Of a stretch of 5,740 bases of DNA, positions 1-5,647 are shown piece after piece. Below the pieces are notes generated by a model that saw only the letters and a list, made by a program, of their open reading frames with translations, did not search any database and was not told the origin of the DNA. The DNA is from Rhizobium sp. Q54 (lineage in GTDB: Bacteria > Pseudomonadota > Alphaproteobacteria > Rhizobiales > Beijerinckiaceae): the NCBI GenBank assembly GCA_945901195.1, contig CAMDKB010000302.1:1-5740 (forward strand), written 5' to 3'. The position numbers and the translations under genes are program-made. Position 1 is the stretch's first letter; each line of letters opens with the position of its first letter.

Positions 1-92
1 AGACACCCTTGCAGGCCATGAAGGACTGGCATAGCCTGAAGCCGGAGTTGTTCAGAAAACAGCCATATCACCTACCGGGATGTGACACATAG
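1..92 (+). CDS. Transposase C-terminal end (IS481-like), partial
   Basis: Reading frame 3 is open from the window edge to a TAG at 90-92 and encodes about 29 residues, including QAMKDWHSLKPELF and ending PGCDT. A tail of the form TP.QAM.DW...KP.LF.K.PY..PG.D is, from memory of the family, typical of the extreme C-terminus of IS481-type DDE transposases, which catalyse cut-and-join of their own element. The DDE catalytic residues lie outside the window. The next gene, a sugar transferase, begins only three bases later and lacks its N-terminal half, so the element's end should lie at about 88-94. The bases just before the stop, TGTGACACA, read TGTGTCACA on the other strand. This fits a TGT...ACA terminal inverted repeat, but the other end is not visible. 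Family assignment is moderate; another DDE family such as IS3 is possible. Confidence 0.6.
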   Translation, partial: TPLQAMKDWHSLKPELFRKQPYHLPGCDT

Positions 93-94
93 CC

Positions 95-685
95 ATGAAG
101 GCGATTGAGGATCGCGTGATAGCGGCTGTTGCGCTGGTGTTGCTGTCGCCTGTGTTTGCGATCATCGCCCTCTTGATCAAACGCGATTCAACTGGCCCGG
201 TGTTTTTCCGCCAGACACGGCACGGATTCAACAACGAGCCAATTCAGGTTTACAAATTCCGCTCCATGTATGCTGACCAGAGCGATGTCAAAGCCGCCAA
301 ACTTGTGACCAAGAACGACCCGCGCGTAACTCGCATTGGCCGCATTCTGCGCAAGACGTCCATCGACGAATTGCCACAACTCATAAACGTCCTGCGAGGC
401 GAACTTTCGCTGGTTGGTCCGCGTCCACACGCCATGCAGGCAAAAGCAGGCGGACAGACTTATGACGCAGCCGTTGAAGGATATTTTGCGCGCCACCGTG
501 TCAAGCCTGGCATTACCGGCTGGGCGCAGATCCATGGCTGGCGCGGGGAAACCGATACATTGGAGAAACTCGAACAGCGCGTGCAGCACGATCTCCACTA
601 CATCGACAACTGGTCGCTGTGGCTCGATATCTATATCCTCATCAAGACGCCGCTTTCGCTGCTGGACACGAAAAACGCTTACTGA
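95..685 (+). CDS. Polyprenyl-phosphate sugar transferase, catalytic domain only (5'-truncated by IS)
   Basis: This is the Bac_transf domain of enzymes that move a sugar-1-phosphate (often glucose-1-P or galactose-1-P) from a UDP-sugar to undecaprenyl phosphate, the first membrane step of exopolysaccharide synthesis. Visible parts are a hydrophobic membrane helix at about residues 9-28, GPVFFRQ at 34-40, YKFRSM at 53-58, the SIDELPQL segment with the acidic pair D91/E92, LVGPRP at 106-111, and KPGITGWAQ at 137-145. The tail is TPLSLLDTKNAY. This tail and the IEDRV start match the last ~195 residues of ~500-residue WcaJ/ExoY-like proteins that carry several N-terminal membrane helices and a nucleotide-binding-like domain. 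That region is absent: a stop at 83-85 and the transposase end lie directly upstream. No good ribosome binding site precedes the ATG. It may be a dead remnant. A stand-alone PglC/WbaP-like enzyme of similar size is conceivable, since the catalytic core is intact. Confidence 0.85.
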   Translation: MKAIEDRVIAAVALVLLSPVFAIIALLIKRDSTGPVFFRQTRHGFNNEPIQVYKFRSMYADQSDVKAAKLVTKNDPRVTRIGRILRKTSIDELPQLINVLRGELSLVGPRPHAMQAKAGGQTYDAAVEGYFARHRVKPGITGWAQIHGWRGETDTLEKLEQRVQHDLHYIDNWSLWLDIYILIKTPLSLLDTKNAY

Positions 686-702
686 TTTGGAAGTTTTGTC
701 AT

Positions 703-730
703 ACCGGACGCCGGTGGCGATCCGGGATCG
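703..730. repeat. Two adjacent short palindromes in the convergent spacer
   Basis: ACCGG (703-707) and CCGGT (711-715) form a 5-bp stem with a 3-base loop. They are followed two bases later by the palindrome CGATCCGGGATCG (718-730). Both lie just after the sugar transferase stop. Their role is unknown. They could help end transcription or protect the 3' end of the message, but neither has a T-run. Confidence 0.45.
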
Positions 731-756
731 TTATGTTGTTGCGACATGCTACGCGC

Positions 757-791
757 GTTCCCGGTTAAATCGCAGTGCGATTTTTCGGGAT
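757..791 (+). terminator. Possible bidirectional terminator between sugar transferase and slyX
   Basis: AAATCGC (767-773) pairs with GCGATTT (777-783) around the 3-base loop AGT. It is followed on the + strand by two further T's, making a run of five T's at 781-785. An outer arm, TCCCG (759-763) with CGGGA (786-790), extends the structure through a small internal loop. On the - strand the same stem is followed only by TTTAACC, so it is better placed to end the + strand transcript than slyX. The extended arms also resemble a dispersed intergenic palindrome. Confidence 0.45.
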
Positions 792-802
792 GACTCCCTG
801 CT

Positions 803-1018
803 CTAATAGTGAGGTGGCGGCGGTTCGGGGGTTGTGCGGGGCAGCGCTAGATTCTGGAATTCCTCACGCAGATTTCCAATGTGTCGTTCGAGGGCGTCGA
901 TCTTGCGCCATTGGCCTGTAATGACCTCATTGAGTTCCGCAATCATCTGGTCCTGATGGGCGACGCGCATTTCCAGCGCGTCGAGTCTGTCGTTATTGCC
1001 GGCCGGGCTTCCGCTCAT
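803..1018 (-). CDS. slyX: SlyX family protein
   Basis: This is a small soluble coiled-coil protein of 71 residues, the usual length for SlyX. The chain has a short polar N-terminus, then a heptad-patterned helix at about residues 10-57 (LDALEMRVAHQDQ, IAELNEVIT, IDALERHI) and a proline-rich tail ending PPPPHY. The PPHY ending is characteristic of the family. The molecular role of SlyX is unknown; the name comes from linkage to slyD in E. coli. The ATG at 1018 is chosen over the upstream ATG at 1057 because GAAGGA lies six bases before it and because the family normally begins close to the coiled coil. The gene is convergent with the sugar transferase and divergent from the amidohydrolase, with a 96-base shared promoter region. 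Confidence 0.88.
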   Translation of the reverse strand: MSGSPAGNNDRLDALEMRVAHQDQMIAELNEVITGQWRKIDALERHIGNLREEFQNLALPRTTPEPPPPHY

Positions 1019-1114
1019 GTTCAGTCCTTCAATGCAATGCCGGGCTTTATTGGCCATCGCCTATGTGCCAAACTCGGGCCAGTACATAAACAAGAATCGA
1101 CTGGGGAGTAAGCA
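1019..1114. promoter_or_regulatory. Divergent promoter region for slyX and amidohydrolase
   Basis: This 96-base gap separates two genes pointing away from each other, so promoters for both are expected here. I see the slyX ribosome binding site (complement of TCCTTC, 1025-1030) and the GGGGAG site of the amidohydrolase (1103-1108). I do not see convincing -35/-10 pairs in either direction. Confidence 0.4.
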
Positions 1115-2056
1115 ATGGCCGGGCGCATCGACATACATCATCACTTCCTGCCGCCCAAACATATGGAAGAAGAACACGCGCGACTCAAGATGGCCCATTC
1201 GCTCTCTGTCAATCAATTGCTCAACTGGAGCCCGCAAACCGCTATCGATGTCATGGACGCCAATGGCATTGACGCGTGCATTGCCTCCATTTCGACGCCC
1301 GGCGTCTGGTTTGGCGATGGTTCGCAAGCGCGTCGCCTTTCGCGCCAATGGAACGACTATGCCGCCGAACAGGTGGCTGCCCAGCCCAAACGCTTTGGCC
1401 TTTTCGCTGTTATCCCGACGCCCGATATCGACGGCGCACTCAAGGAAATCGAATATGCCTTCGATGTTTTGAAGGCTGATGGCGTTGGCATGTTATCGAA
1501 TTACAACGGGAAATATCCGGGCAATCCGGATTTCGCGCCCGTATTCGAGGAACTCAACCGCCGCAAGGCTATCTGTTATTTTCATCCCACAGTGCCTGGC
1601 TATGGCGGCGGTATACTGCCTGGCGTCATGCCGCAAACAATCGAGTTCGCCTTCGAGACGACACGGCTCATCACCAGCTTGCTGGTCAGCGGCACGCTGA
1701 ACCGTCTCAACGATATCAGGTGGGTTTTTTCACACGCGGGGGGCACGATCCCGATGCTGGTGGGACGGCTCGAGCATTCGCTTCAGCGCCCGCAGTACAA
1801 GGAGGCTCTTCCCAACGGCGTGCGCGCGGAATTGCAAAAGCCGTATTACGACATTGCCGGGGCCTCTTCGCCCAGCGCCGTCCTTCCGCTGCGCCGGTTG
1901 GCGCCTGCCAGCCATATTCTTTACGGGTCCGACGCGCCGTTCGTAAAGGCAGAGCACGGGCTGCATGATCTGGCAGAATGCAACCTGCCCGCCGCGGAGT
2001 TGAAACTTATCGAACGCGAAAATGCGCTCGGGCTGATACCCAGATTGCGCGGGTAA
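1115..2056 (+). CDS. Amidohydrolase family 2 / ACMSD-like metal-dependent hydrolase or decarboxylase
   Basis: This 313-residue protein is a TIM-barrel enzyme of the amidohydrolase_2 group, which includes ACMSD, gamma-resorcylate decarboxylase and 6-methylsalicylate decarboxylase. Visible metal-site elements are the first-strand HxH (IDIHHHF, H8 and H10), YFHPT with H157, FSHAGG with H207, and the final-strand aspartate D273 in GSDAPF. The ending RENALGLIPRL is also usual for these proteins, and the length fits. The family mostly performs non-oxidative decarboxylation or C-C/C-N hydrolysis with a zinc or manganese ion in the cytoplasm. The substrate cannot be read from the sequence, and there is no catabolic neighbour to suggest one. 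GGGGAG at 1103-1108 lies six bases before the ATG. It is transcribed alone, divergent from slyX and convergent with glnII. The fold is confident; decarboxylase versus hydrolase is open. Confidence 0.85.
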   Translation: MAGRIDIHHHFLPPKHMEEEHARLKMAHSLSVNQLLNWSPQTAIDVMDANGIDACIASISTPGVWFGDGSQARRLSRQWNDYAAEQVAAQPKRFGLFAVIPTPDIDGALKEIEYAFDVLKADGVGMLSNYNGKYPGNPDFAPVFEELNRRKAICYFHPTVPGYGGGILPGVMPQTIEFAFETTRLITSLLVSGTLNRLNDIRWVFSHAGGTIPMLVGRLEHSLQRPQYKEALPNGVRAELQKPYYDIAGASSPSAVLPLRRLAPASHILYGSDAPFVKAEHGLHDLAECNLPAAELKLIERENALGLIPRLRG

Positions 2057-2071
2057 TGTTGCGGGGTTTAG

Positions 2072-2102
2072 AAAAAAACCTCTGCGGACGTCGCCCGCAG
2101 AG
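2072..2102 (-). terminator. Rho-independent terminator of glnII
   Basis: CTCTGCGG (2080-2087) and CCGCAGAG (2095-2102) form a perfect 8-bp GC-rich stem with a 7-base loop. Reading on the - strand, the stem is followed by GG and then seven T's (the A-run at 2072-2078). It begins 21 bases after the glnII stop codon. On the + strand the stem is followed by CTTTGAAA, a poor T-run, so it would work weakly at best for the amidohydrolase. Confidence 0.85.
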
Positions 2103-2123
2103 CTTTGAAAGTCGCGATCAGCT

Positions 2124-3161
2124 TCAAGCCGCAGCAGCGGCCTTCGCGGTGGAAACTGTGGCGATCGTCTTCAATATCTGCGAAGCGATCTGGTAGGGGT
2201 CCCCTTGGGAATTTGGACGGCGGTCCTCAAGATAGCCCTTGTAACCGTTCTTGATGAAGCTGTGCGGGACCCGGATTGACGCGCCTCGATCTGCCACACC
2301 CCAGCTGAATGTATGGATCGACTGGGTTTCATGGTGGCCGGTCAGGCGCAAATGATTGTCGGGCCCGTAAACGGCGATGTGGTCTTCCCTGGCGGCTTCA
2401 AAGGCCTTCATCAGCGCCTCGAAATATTCCTTGCCACCTGTTTCACGCAACATCGTTGTCGAGAAGTTGGCGTGCATACCAGAGCCGTTCCAATCGGTCG
2501 CGCCGAGAGGCTTGCAATGGTATTCGATATCGACGCCGTATTTTTCGGTCAGCCGCTGAAGCAGGTAGCGGGCGATCCACATTTCGTCGGCGGCCTTTTT
2601 TGAGCCCTTGCCGAAAATCTGGAACTCCCATTGGCCTTTGGCGACTTCGGCATTGATGCCCTCATGATTGATCCCGGCATCGAGACAGAGATTGAGATGC
2701 TCCTCGACGATCTGCCGCGCCATTTCACCGACATTGGAATAGCCGACACCGGTGTAATAGGGGCCCTGCGGCGCGGGATAGCCGTTTTCCGGGAAGCCGA
2801 GCGGGCGCCCGTCCCTGTAGAAGAAATATTCCTGTTCGAAACCGAACCAGGCGCCGGAATCGTCGAGGATCGACGCGCGACCATTGGATGCGTGCGGCGT
2901 CACTCCGTCCGGCATCATGACTTCGCACATGACCAGCGCGCCATTCAGGCGGGCGCTGTCGGGATAGATTGCGACGGGTTTCAAGACGCAATCGGAGCTA
3001 CGACCTTCGGCCTGCTGCGTCGAACTGCCATCAAAGCCCCAGAGAGGCAGTTGATCCAGCGTCGGGAAACTGTCGTAATCCTTGATCTGGGTCTTGCCGC
3101 GAAGATTGGGAACCGGCTTGTAGCCATCCAGCCATATGTACTCAAGTTTATACTTGGCCAT
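2124..3161 (-). CDS. glnII: Glutamine synthetase type II (GSII)
   Basis: It makes glutamine from glutamate, ammonium and ATP in the cytoplasm. The 345-residue length and motifs are those of the eukaryotic-like GSII found in rhizobia and relatives, not the ~470-residue GSI (GlnA). The beta-grasp part includes LPLWGFDGSSTQQA (38-51). The catalytic part has FGFEQEYFF (106-114) with metal-binding E109 and E111, then E172 and E179 around INAEVAKGQWEF. NGSGMHANFS (225-234) carries H230. GASIRVP (293-299) carries R297, and YLEDRRPNSQGDPY (310-323) carries E312. No essential residue appears lost. The alanine-rich tail (AKAAAAA) is variable. GSII is not adenylylated like GSI, so control is mainly transcriptional, which fits the sigma-54 promoter upstream. 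The start is supported by GGAG at 3171-3174, nine bases before the ATG. The gene stands alone between its promoter and a strong terminator. Confidence 0.97.
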   Translation of the reverse strand: MAKYKLEYIWLDGYKPVPNLRGKTQIKDYDSFPTLDQLPLWGFDGSSTQQAEGRSSDCVLKPVAIYPDSARLNGALVMCEVMMPDGVTPHASNGRASILDDSGAWFGFEQEYFFYRDGRPLGFPENGYPAPQGPYYTGVGYSNVGEMARQIVEEHLNLCLDAGINHEGINAEVAKGQWEFQIFGKGSKKAADEMWIARYLLQRLTEKYGVDIEYHCKPLGATDWNGSGMHANFSTTMLRETGGKEYFEALMKAFEAAREDHIAVYGPDNHLRLTGHHETQSIHTFSWGVADRGASIRVPHSFIKNGYKGYLEDRRPNSQGDPYQIASQILKTIATVSTAKAAAAA

Positions 3162-3258
3162 TTAATGGTTCTCCGTTGCTTTACCCGTCGAAATTCGATC
3201 GATGGTTGACTTGTGATGTGGCGCAGCTGCGTTCGGTGCAACTGCTCGACCCTCATAA

Positions 3259-3274
3259 AGCAACGGATGTGCCA
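3259..3274 (-). promoter_or_regulatory. Sigma-54 (RpoN) promoter of glnII
   Basis: Reading on the - strand gives TGGCACATCCGTTGCT, an exact match to the sigma-54 consensus TGGCAC-N5-TTGCW with the invariant GG and GC at the right spacing. Transcription should start near 3249, leaving a leader of about 88 bases before the glnII ATG. Rhizobial glnII genes are known to be driven by RpoN with NtrC under nitrogen limitation, and this is exactly what the sequence suggests here. Confidence 0.9.
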
Positions 3275-3378
3275 AGTTTGCGCCGGCGGCGACCGCGCAT
3301 GGCCCCAACAACAAACGTGTGTAAAATAGCGCGTTCCTGAAACACAGCTTCAATCTGTCGCCTAATAGACAGGCATAT

Positions 3379-3395
3379 TGCTGCGAATTTGTGCG
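3379..3395. promoter_or_regulatory. Weak candidate NtrC site upstream of glnII
   Basis: TGCTGCGAATTTGTGCG keeps TGC on the left and GTGC on the right at the 17-base spacing of the NtrC consensus (TGCACC-N5-GGTGCA), but misses several positions. Its centre is about 138 bases upstream of the expected glnII start point, a usual enhancer distance. I found no better NtrC match nearby, so this is only a candidate. Confidence 0.25.
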
Positions 3396-3550
3396 GGTTC
3401 ACTGGCCTTTTTGCCTGCAAAAAAAGCGAGAGGCTGCTGCACTTAAACTTACCTGCGGTGATGGGCCTTGCATCAAGACTTTGCCAATCGGGGACGCCGA
3501 GGTGGTTTCGGTTATCGCAATATCTTTGGGGACGAAGTTAAATATTCAGA

Positions 3551-3593
3551 CAAAAACAAGCAGGGCTGCAAACCTTCGCAGGCTCGAGCCCTG
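3551..3593 (-). terminator. Possible terminator downstream of the small ORF
   Basis: CAGGGCT (3561-3567) and AGCCCTG (3587-3593) form a perfect 7-bp stem around a 19-base loop that can fold further with GC/GC. On the - strand the stem is followed by CTTGTTTTTG. The long loop weakens the call. Its place, 22 bases past the stop of the small - strand ORF, supports it. Confidence 0.4.
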
Positions 3594-3615
3594 AAACACG
3601 CTGCGTTATTGCGCG

Positions 3616-3852
3616 TCAGTGATGGCGCATCCGATGGGTCGGATAGGCGATACGGAATTGCAGGTCACTCCAGAAATCAGCTTCTACGGCTGCCCGGTCA
3701 GTGAACGGATCGGACTCGGGGAGCGCCGAGGGTGAATGGAGCATGGCCCAGCGATCAACTACCGGAGGAGCGGATCTGGCTTCAACCGGACTATCCGCCC
3801 GGCCCATTGCGCCACGTCGCCGTGCGAAGTCGGAAAATGATAGAACTTGCAT
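3616..3852 (-). CDS. Hypothetical small protein (doubtful)
   Basis: I do not recognise this 78-residue ORF. It begins MQVLSFSDFARRRG, a start that resembles those of other small alphaproteobacterial proteins, and ends with a mixed segment (VEADFWSDLQFRIAYP) and a basic His-rich tail. There is no signal peptide or membrane helix. In favour of it being real are a GAGG seven bases before the ATG, a possible terminator just after it, and its fit in an otherwise empty gap co-oriented with the Mur ligase and glnII. Against it, hand counts of G+C by codon position (about 69, 54 and 56%) lack the strong third-position bias expected of a well-expressed gene here. An overlapping frame is also open over much of it. 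Confidence 0.35.
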   Translation of the reverse strand: MQVLSFSDFARRRGAMGRADSPVEARSAPPVVDRWAMLHSPSALPESDPFTDRAAVEADFWSDLQFRIAYPTHRMRHH

Positions 3853-4005
3853 AGTTTGCCTCGAATCGATGAGCCCCTTGCGCCCAATCTCGCTAACACA
3901 GAGATAGTCAATTTTTGCCGAACTGCCAGAGGCACATCCGCTGAAATTATGGGCAATTCCTGTTGTTTCGCATCGAAACGGGGGTGTTCAGACCCACGGC
4001 CCCGG

Positions 4006-5427
4006 TCAGACGGGCCACATTGTCTCCGCCAGCTCAGGTACGCTCGCTATGAGCCCGCCCAAATTCCCCGATGTCAGGAATAACACGGCGACCTCATCCC
4101 CCAGCGCAGCGCCAATCGCCTCCAGCGCCGCCTGCGGCTCTGAAAGCGCCGTCACGTCGTAGCCAGCTGCCCTGATGCGCGCGACGATATCGGCCTGCGT
4201 CACCTGCTCGTGTGTCGTGGCCCCCTGCTCGGCCGGATGCCAGACAAAGGTTTTCGCGGCGCCTTCAAAGACATCATCGTACCAGTGCATGGTCGAGCGG
4301 TTGCGCCATGAGAATGTATGCGGTTCGAAAACGACGATCAGCCGGCGGTCGCCGAAATGTTGCTTCATCGCTGCGATGGCGCTGCGCGCCTTGTCGTATG
4401 AAGAACCAAAGCCTTCAAAGATGGGAATACGTGTCTTGCTGGACTTGCGATCAAGACGCCGTTTGATGCCCTTGAACGAGGCCATCGCGCTTGCAAATTT
4501 TTCGGCGCCGACGATGTTTCGCGACAACACAAAAGCGCCGATGCCCAGCATGTTCTCGATATTATGCAGGCCGAGTTGGACTGTCTCGACGCGAATCACA
4601 TCCTCGCCTCTACGGGTGATGGTGAAGCGCGTGCGCTCTCCCCAGACGATATCACGCACCTGCCATTCGCCGGAGGAAATGCCGTAAGTGACTATGGGAC
4701 GGGTAATTGCATTCAGGAATTGCGTGCTCAACTCGCCCCCTGTGGAGGCGAAAATAGCGCCGTCGTCCGGCACTATTTCCACAAGCTGATGGAACGGCGC
4801 AAGATAGGATTCAATGGTCGGAAACACATTCACATGATCATGCGCCAACGGCGTCAAAATGAGATGCGCCGGGTGATAGTGCAGAAACTTGGACCGGTTG
4901 TCCGTATTCGACGATGGATATTCATCGCCTTCCAGCAGGTAATATTCGCCCTGCCCCACATGCGCAGCGCCAGGGGGTGACAGCGGCACTGCGCCAATCA
5001 TCCAGGAGGGATCGAGCTCCGCTTCGCTCAGACAGTGGGCGATCAGAGAGACGCTGGTCGTCTTGCCAAATGAGCCTGCAATCACGACAGGAGTTTTGTC
5101 ACGGGACAGCAGACCAAGGACATCGGCAAAAGACAGGATTGCGCAACCCCGTGCGAAGGCAGCTGCGACTTCGGCATTTGTTTCCGGCACGAGATTGGCG
5201 TTCTTGCCGATGACAACACATTCGACGCCGCCAGGAATATTTTGGGGATCATAGGGCGTGTGGCACACCAGCCCTTCGTCGCGCAAAACATCTGAAATCG
5301 GCGGATAGACGGCTTGATCGGAGCCCGTGACGGCTACGCCGGAATCGCGCAGCAGTTTGGCGGTGGCGCTCATACCGACGCCGCCGATTCCAATGAAATG
5401 AGCACTCTTGTAAGGAAAAGACGCCAT
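4006..5427 (-). CDS. Mur ligase family protein, Mpl/MurC-like
   Basis: This 473-residue ATP-dependent amide ligase is of Mpl length (E. coli Mpl is ~457). The N-terminal Rossmann-like domain has HFIGIGGVGMSATAKLL (10-26) and TGSD (34-37). The central ATPase domain has the P-loop GSFGKTT (118-124), the acidic EGDEY (166-170), RSKFLHY (178-184) and DH at 197-198. LHNIENMLG (287-295) and FKGIKRR (318-324) follow. The C-terminal domain has VVFEPHTFSWR (365-375) and TSGNLGG (452-458). RSKF...H, FKG.KRR and GxHNxxN are Mpl signatures. Mpl joins recycled L-Ala-gamma-D-Glu-mDAP to UDP-MurNAc in the cytoplasm. Two normally conserved motifs differ: GTHGKTT reads GSFGKTT, and the Mpl DDFAHHP region reads EGFGSSY (338-344). 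The acceptor may therefore not be the Mpl tripeptide. No other mur gene is nearby. AGGGG lies a few bases before the ATG. The family is sure; the exact reaction is not. Confidence 0.85.
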   Translation of the reverse strand: MASFPYKSAHFIGIGGVGMSATAKLLRDSGVAVTGSDQAVYPPISDVLRDEGLVCHTPYDPQNIPGGVECVVIGKNANLVPETNAEVAAAFARGCAILSFADVLGLLSRDKTPVVIAGSFGKTTSVSLIAHCLSEAELDPSWMIGAVPLSPPGAAHVGQGEYYLLEGDEYPSSNTDNRSKFLHYHPAHLILTPLAHDHVNVFPTIESYLAPFHQLVEIVPDDGAIFASTGGELSTQFLNAITRPIVTYGISSGEWQVRDIVWGERTRFTITRRGEDVIRVETVQLGLHNIENMLGIGAFVLSRNIVGAEKFASAMASFKGIKRRLDRKSSKTRIPIFEGFGSSYDKARSAIAAMKQHFGDRRLIVVFEPHTFSWRNRSTMHWYDDVFEGAAKTFVWHPAEQGATTHEQVTQADIVARIRAAGYDVTALSEPQAALEAIGAALGDEVAVLFLTSGNLGGLIASVPELAETMWPV

Positions 5428-5476
5428 AAAGCCCCTGCCCGCTGTATGCAGGTCCGAATCAGCCGACTGCCTGCCA

Positions 5477-5524
5477 GATCAGCGTGCTGTAAACTGATTC
5501 CGATTTACAGCACAAAAGCTGATC
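5477..5524. repeat. Long near-perfect hairpin, left half of a composite palindromic repeat
   Basis: GTGCTGTAAA (5484-5493) and TTTACAGCAC (5504-5513) are perfect 10-bp arms around the 10-base loop CTGATTCCGA. Outside them GATCAGC (5477-5483) pairs perfectly with GCTGATC (5518-5524), interrupted only by AAAA on one side. The total is a 17-bp stem with a four-base bulge. It lies in the leader side of the Mur ligase gene, 50 bases before its ATG. It could be an mRNA-level element, a transcription barrier or a mobile palindrome. Confidence 0.85.
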
Positions 5525-5540
5525 GATTTTATAGATATAG

Positions 5541-5585
5541 TGCATCGCTTTTGCGAAAAACCGGGACCACTTTTTCGCGCGATAC
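5541..5585. repeat. REP-like Hyphomicrobiales intergenic palindrome
   Basis: GCGAAAAA (5553-5560) and TTTTTCGC (5571-5578) flank the loop CCGGGACCAC. Outside are GCATCGC (5542-5548) and GCGATAC (5579-5585), which pair with one mismatch. This pattern of an A-run, CCGG-like core and ACTTTTTCGC belongs, as far as I remember, to short palindromes scattered between genes in many Rhizobium/Brucella-related genomes. The element sits between two co-oriented genes, where such repeats often stabilise or end transcripts. Confidence 0.65.
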
Positions 5586-5647
5586 CCGAGGCAGGCACAC
5601 CAGCAAAGCGCGTGGATGACAATAGGCTGGTTTGTTGCCGTCGAGTT

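Larger units (their letters stand above)
3162..3615. other. Non-coding stretch upstream of glnII
   Basis: No ORF here looks real. From the glnII side outward it holds the leader, the sigma-54 promoter, an imperfect dyad with TGCGC/GCGCA ends (3279-3299), a small dyad CTGTC/GACAG (3355-3359 and 3368-3372), the weak NtrC-like site, and an AT-rich inverted repeat TTTTTGC/GCAAAAA (3408-3414 and 3417-3423). It ends at a possible terminator (3551-3593). The length is greater than a simple promoter needs. It could also hold a small RNA, but nothing visible proves one. Confidence 0.5.

Noticed and set aside
1019..1057. A longer slyX start at 1057 adding 13 residues
   Set aside because: The ATG at 1018 has a well-spaced GAAGGA and gives the normal SlyX length. 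The extra residues do not fit the family.
1054..1071. A TGGCAC on the - strand upstream of slyX, resembling a sigma-54 -24 element
   Set aside because: The -12 position at the required spacing reads CGATG rather than TTGCW, so the invariant GC is missing.
2631..3209. A long + strand ORF (192 codons) opposite glnII
   Set aside because: It is the antisense shadow of a certain, highly conserved gene. Long antisense ORFs are expected from the codon bias of GC-rich coding DNA.
3162..3353. A - strand ORF whose TAA directly abuts the glnII ATG, suggesting a coupled leader peptide
   Set aside because: It needs a TTG start that lies upstream of the sigma-54 promoter, so the normal glnII transcript would not contain the start. 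The composition is not protein-like.
3391..3594. A + strand 67-codon ORF in the glnII upstream region
   Set aside because: It has a GTG start without a ribosome binding site, overlaps the proposed terminator, and its product matches nothing I recognise.
3759..3956. A - strand ORF containing KFYHFPTSHG, reminiscent of the KIYxFP motif I associate with DUF2735/GstI proteins near glnII in rhizobia
   Set aside because: Only a few residues match, the rest does not look like that family, the ORF lacks a clear ribosome binding site, and the orientation differs from known gstI. A decayed gstI cannot be excluded.
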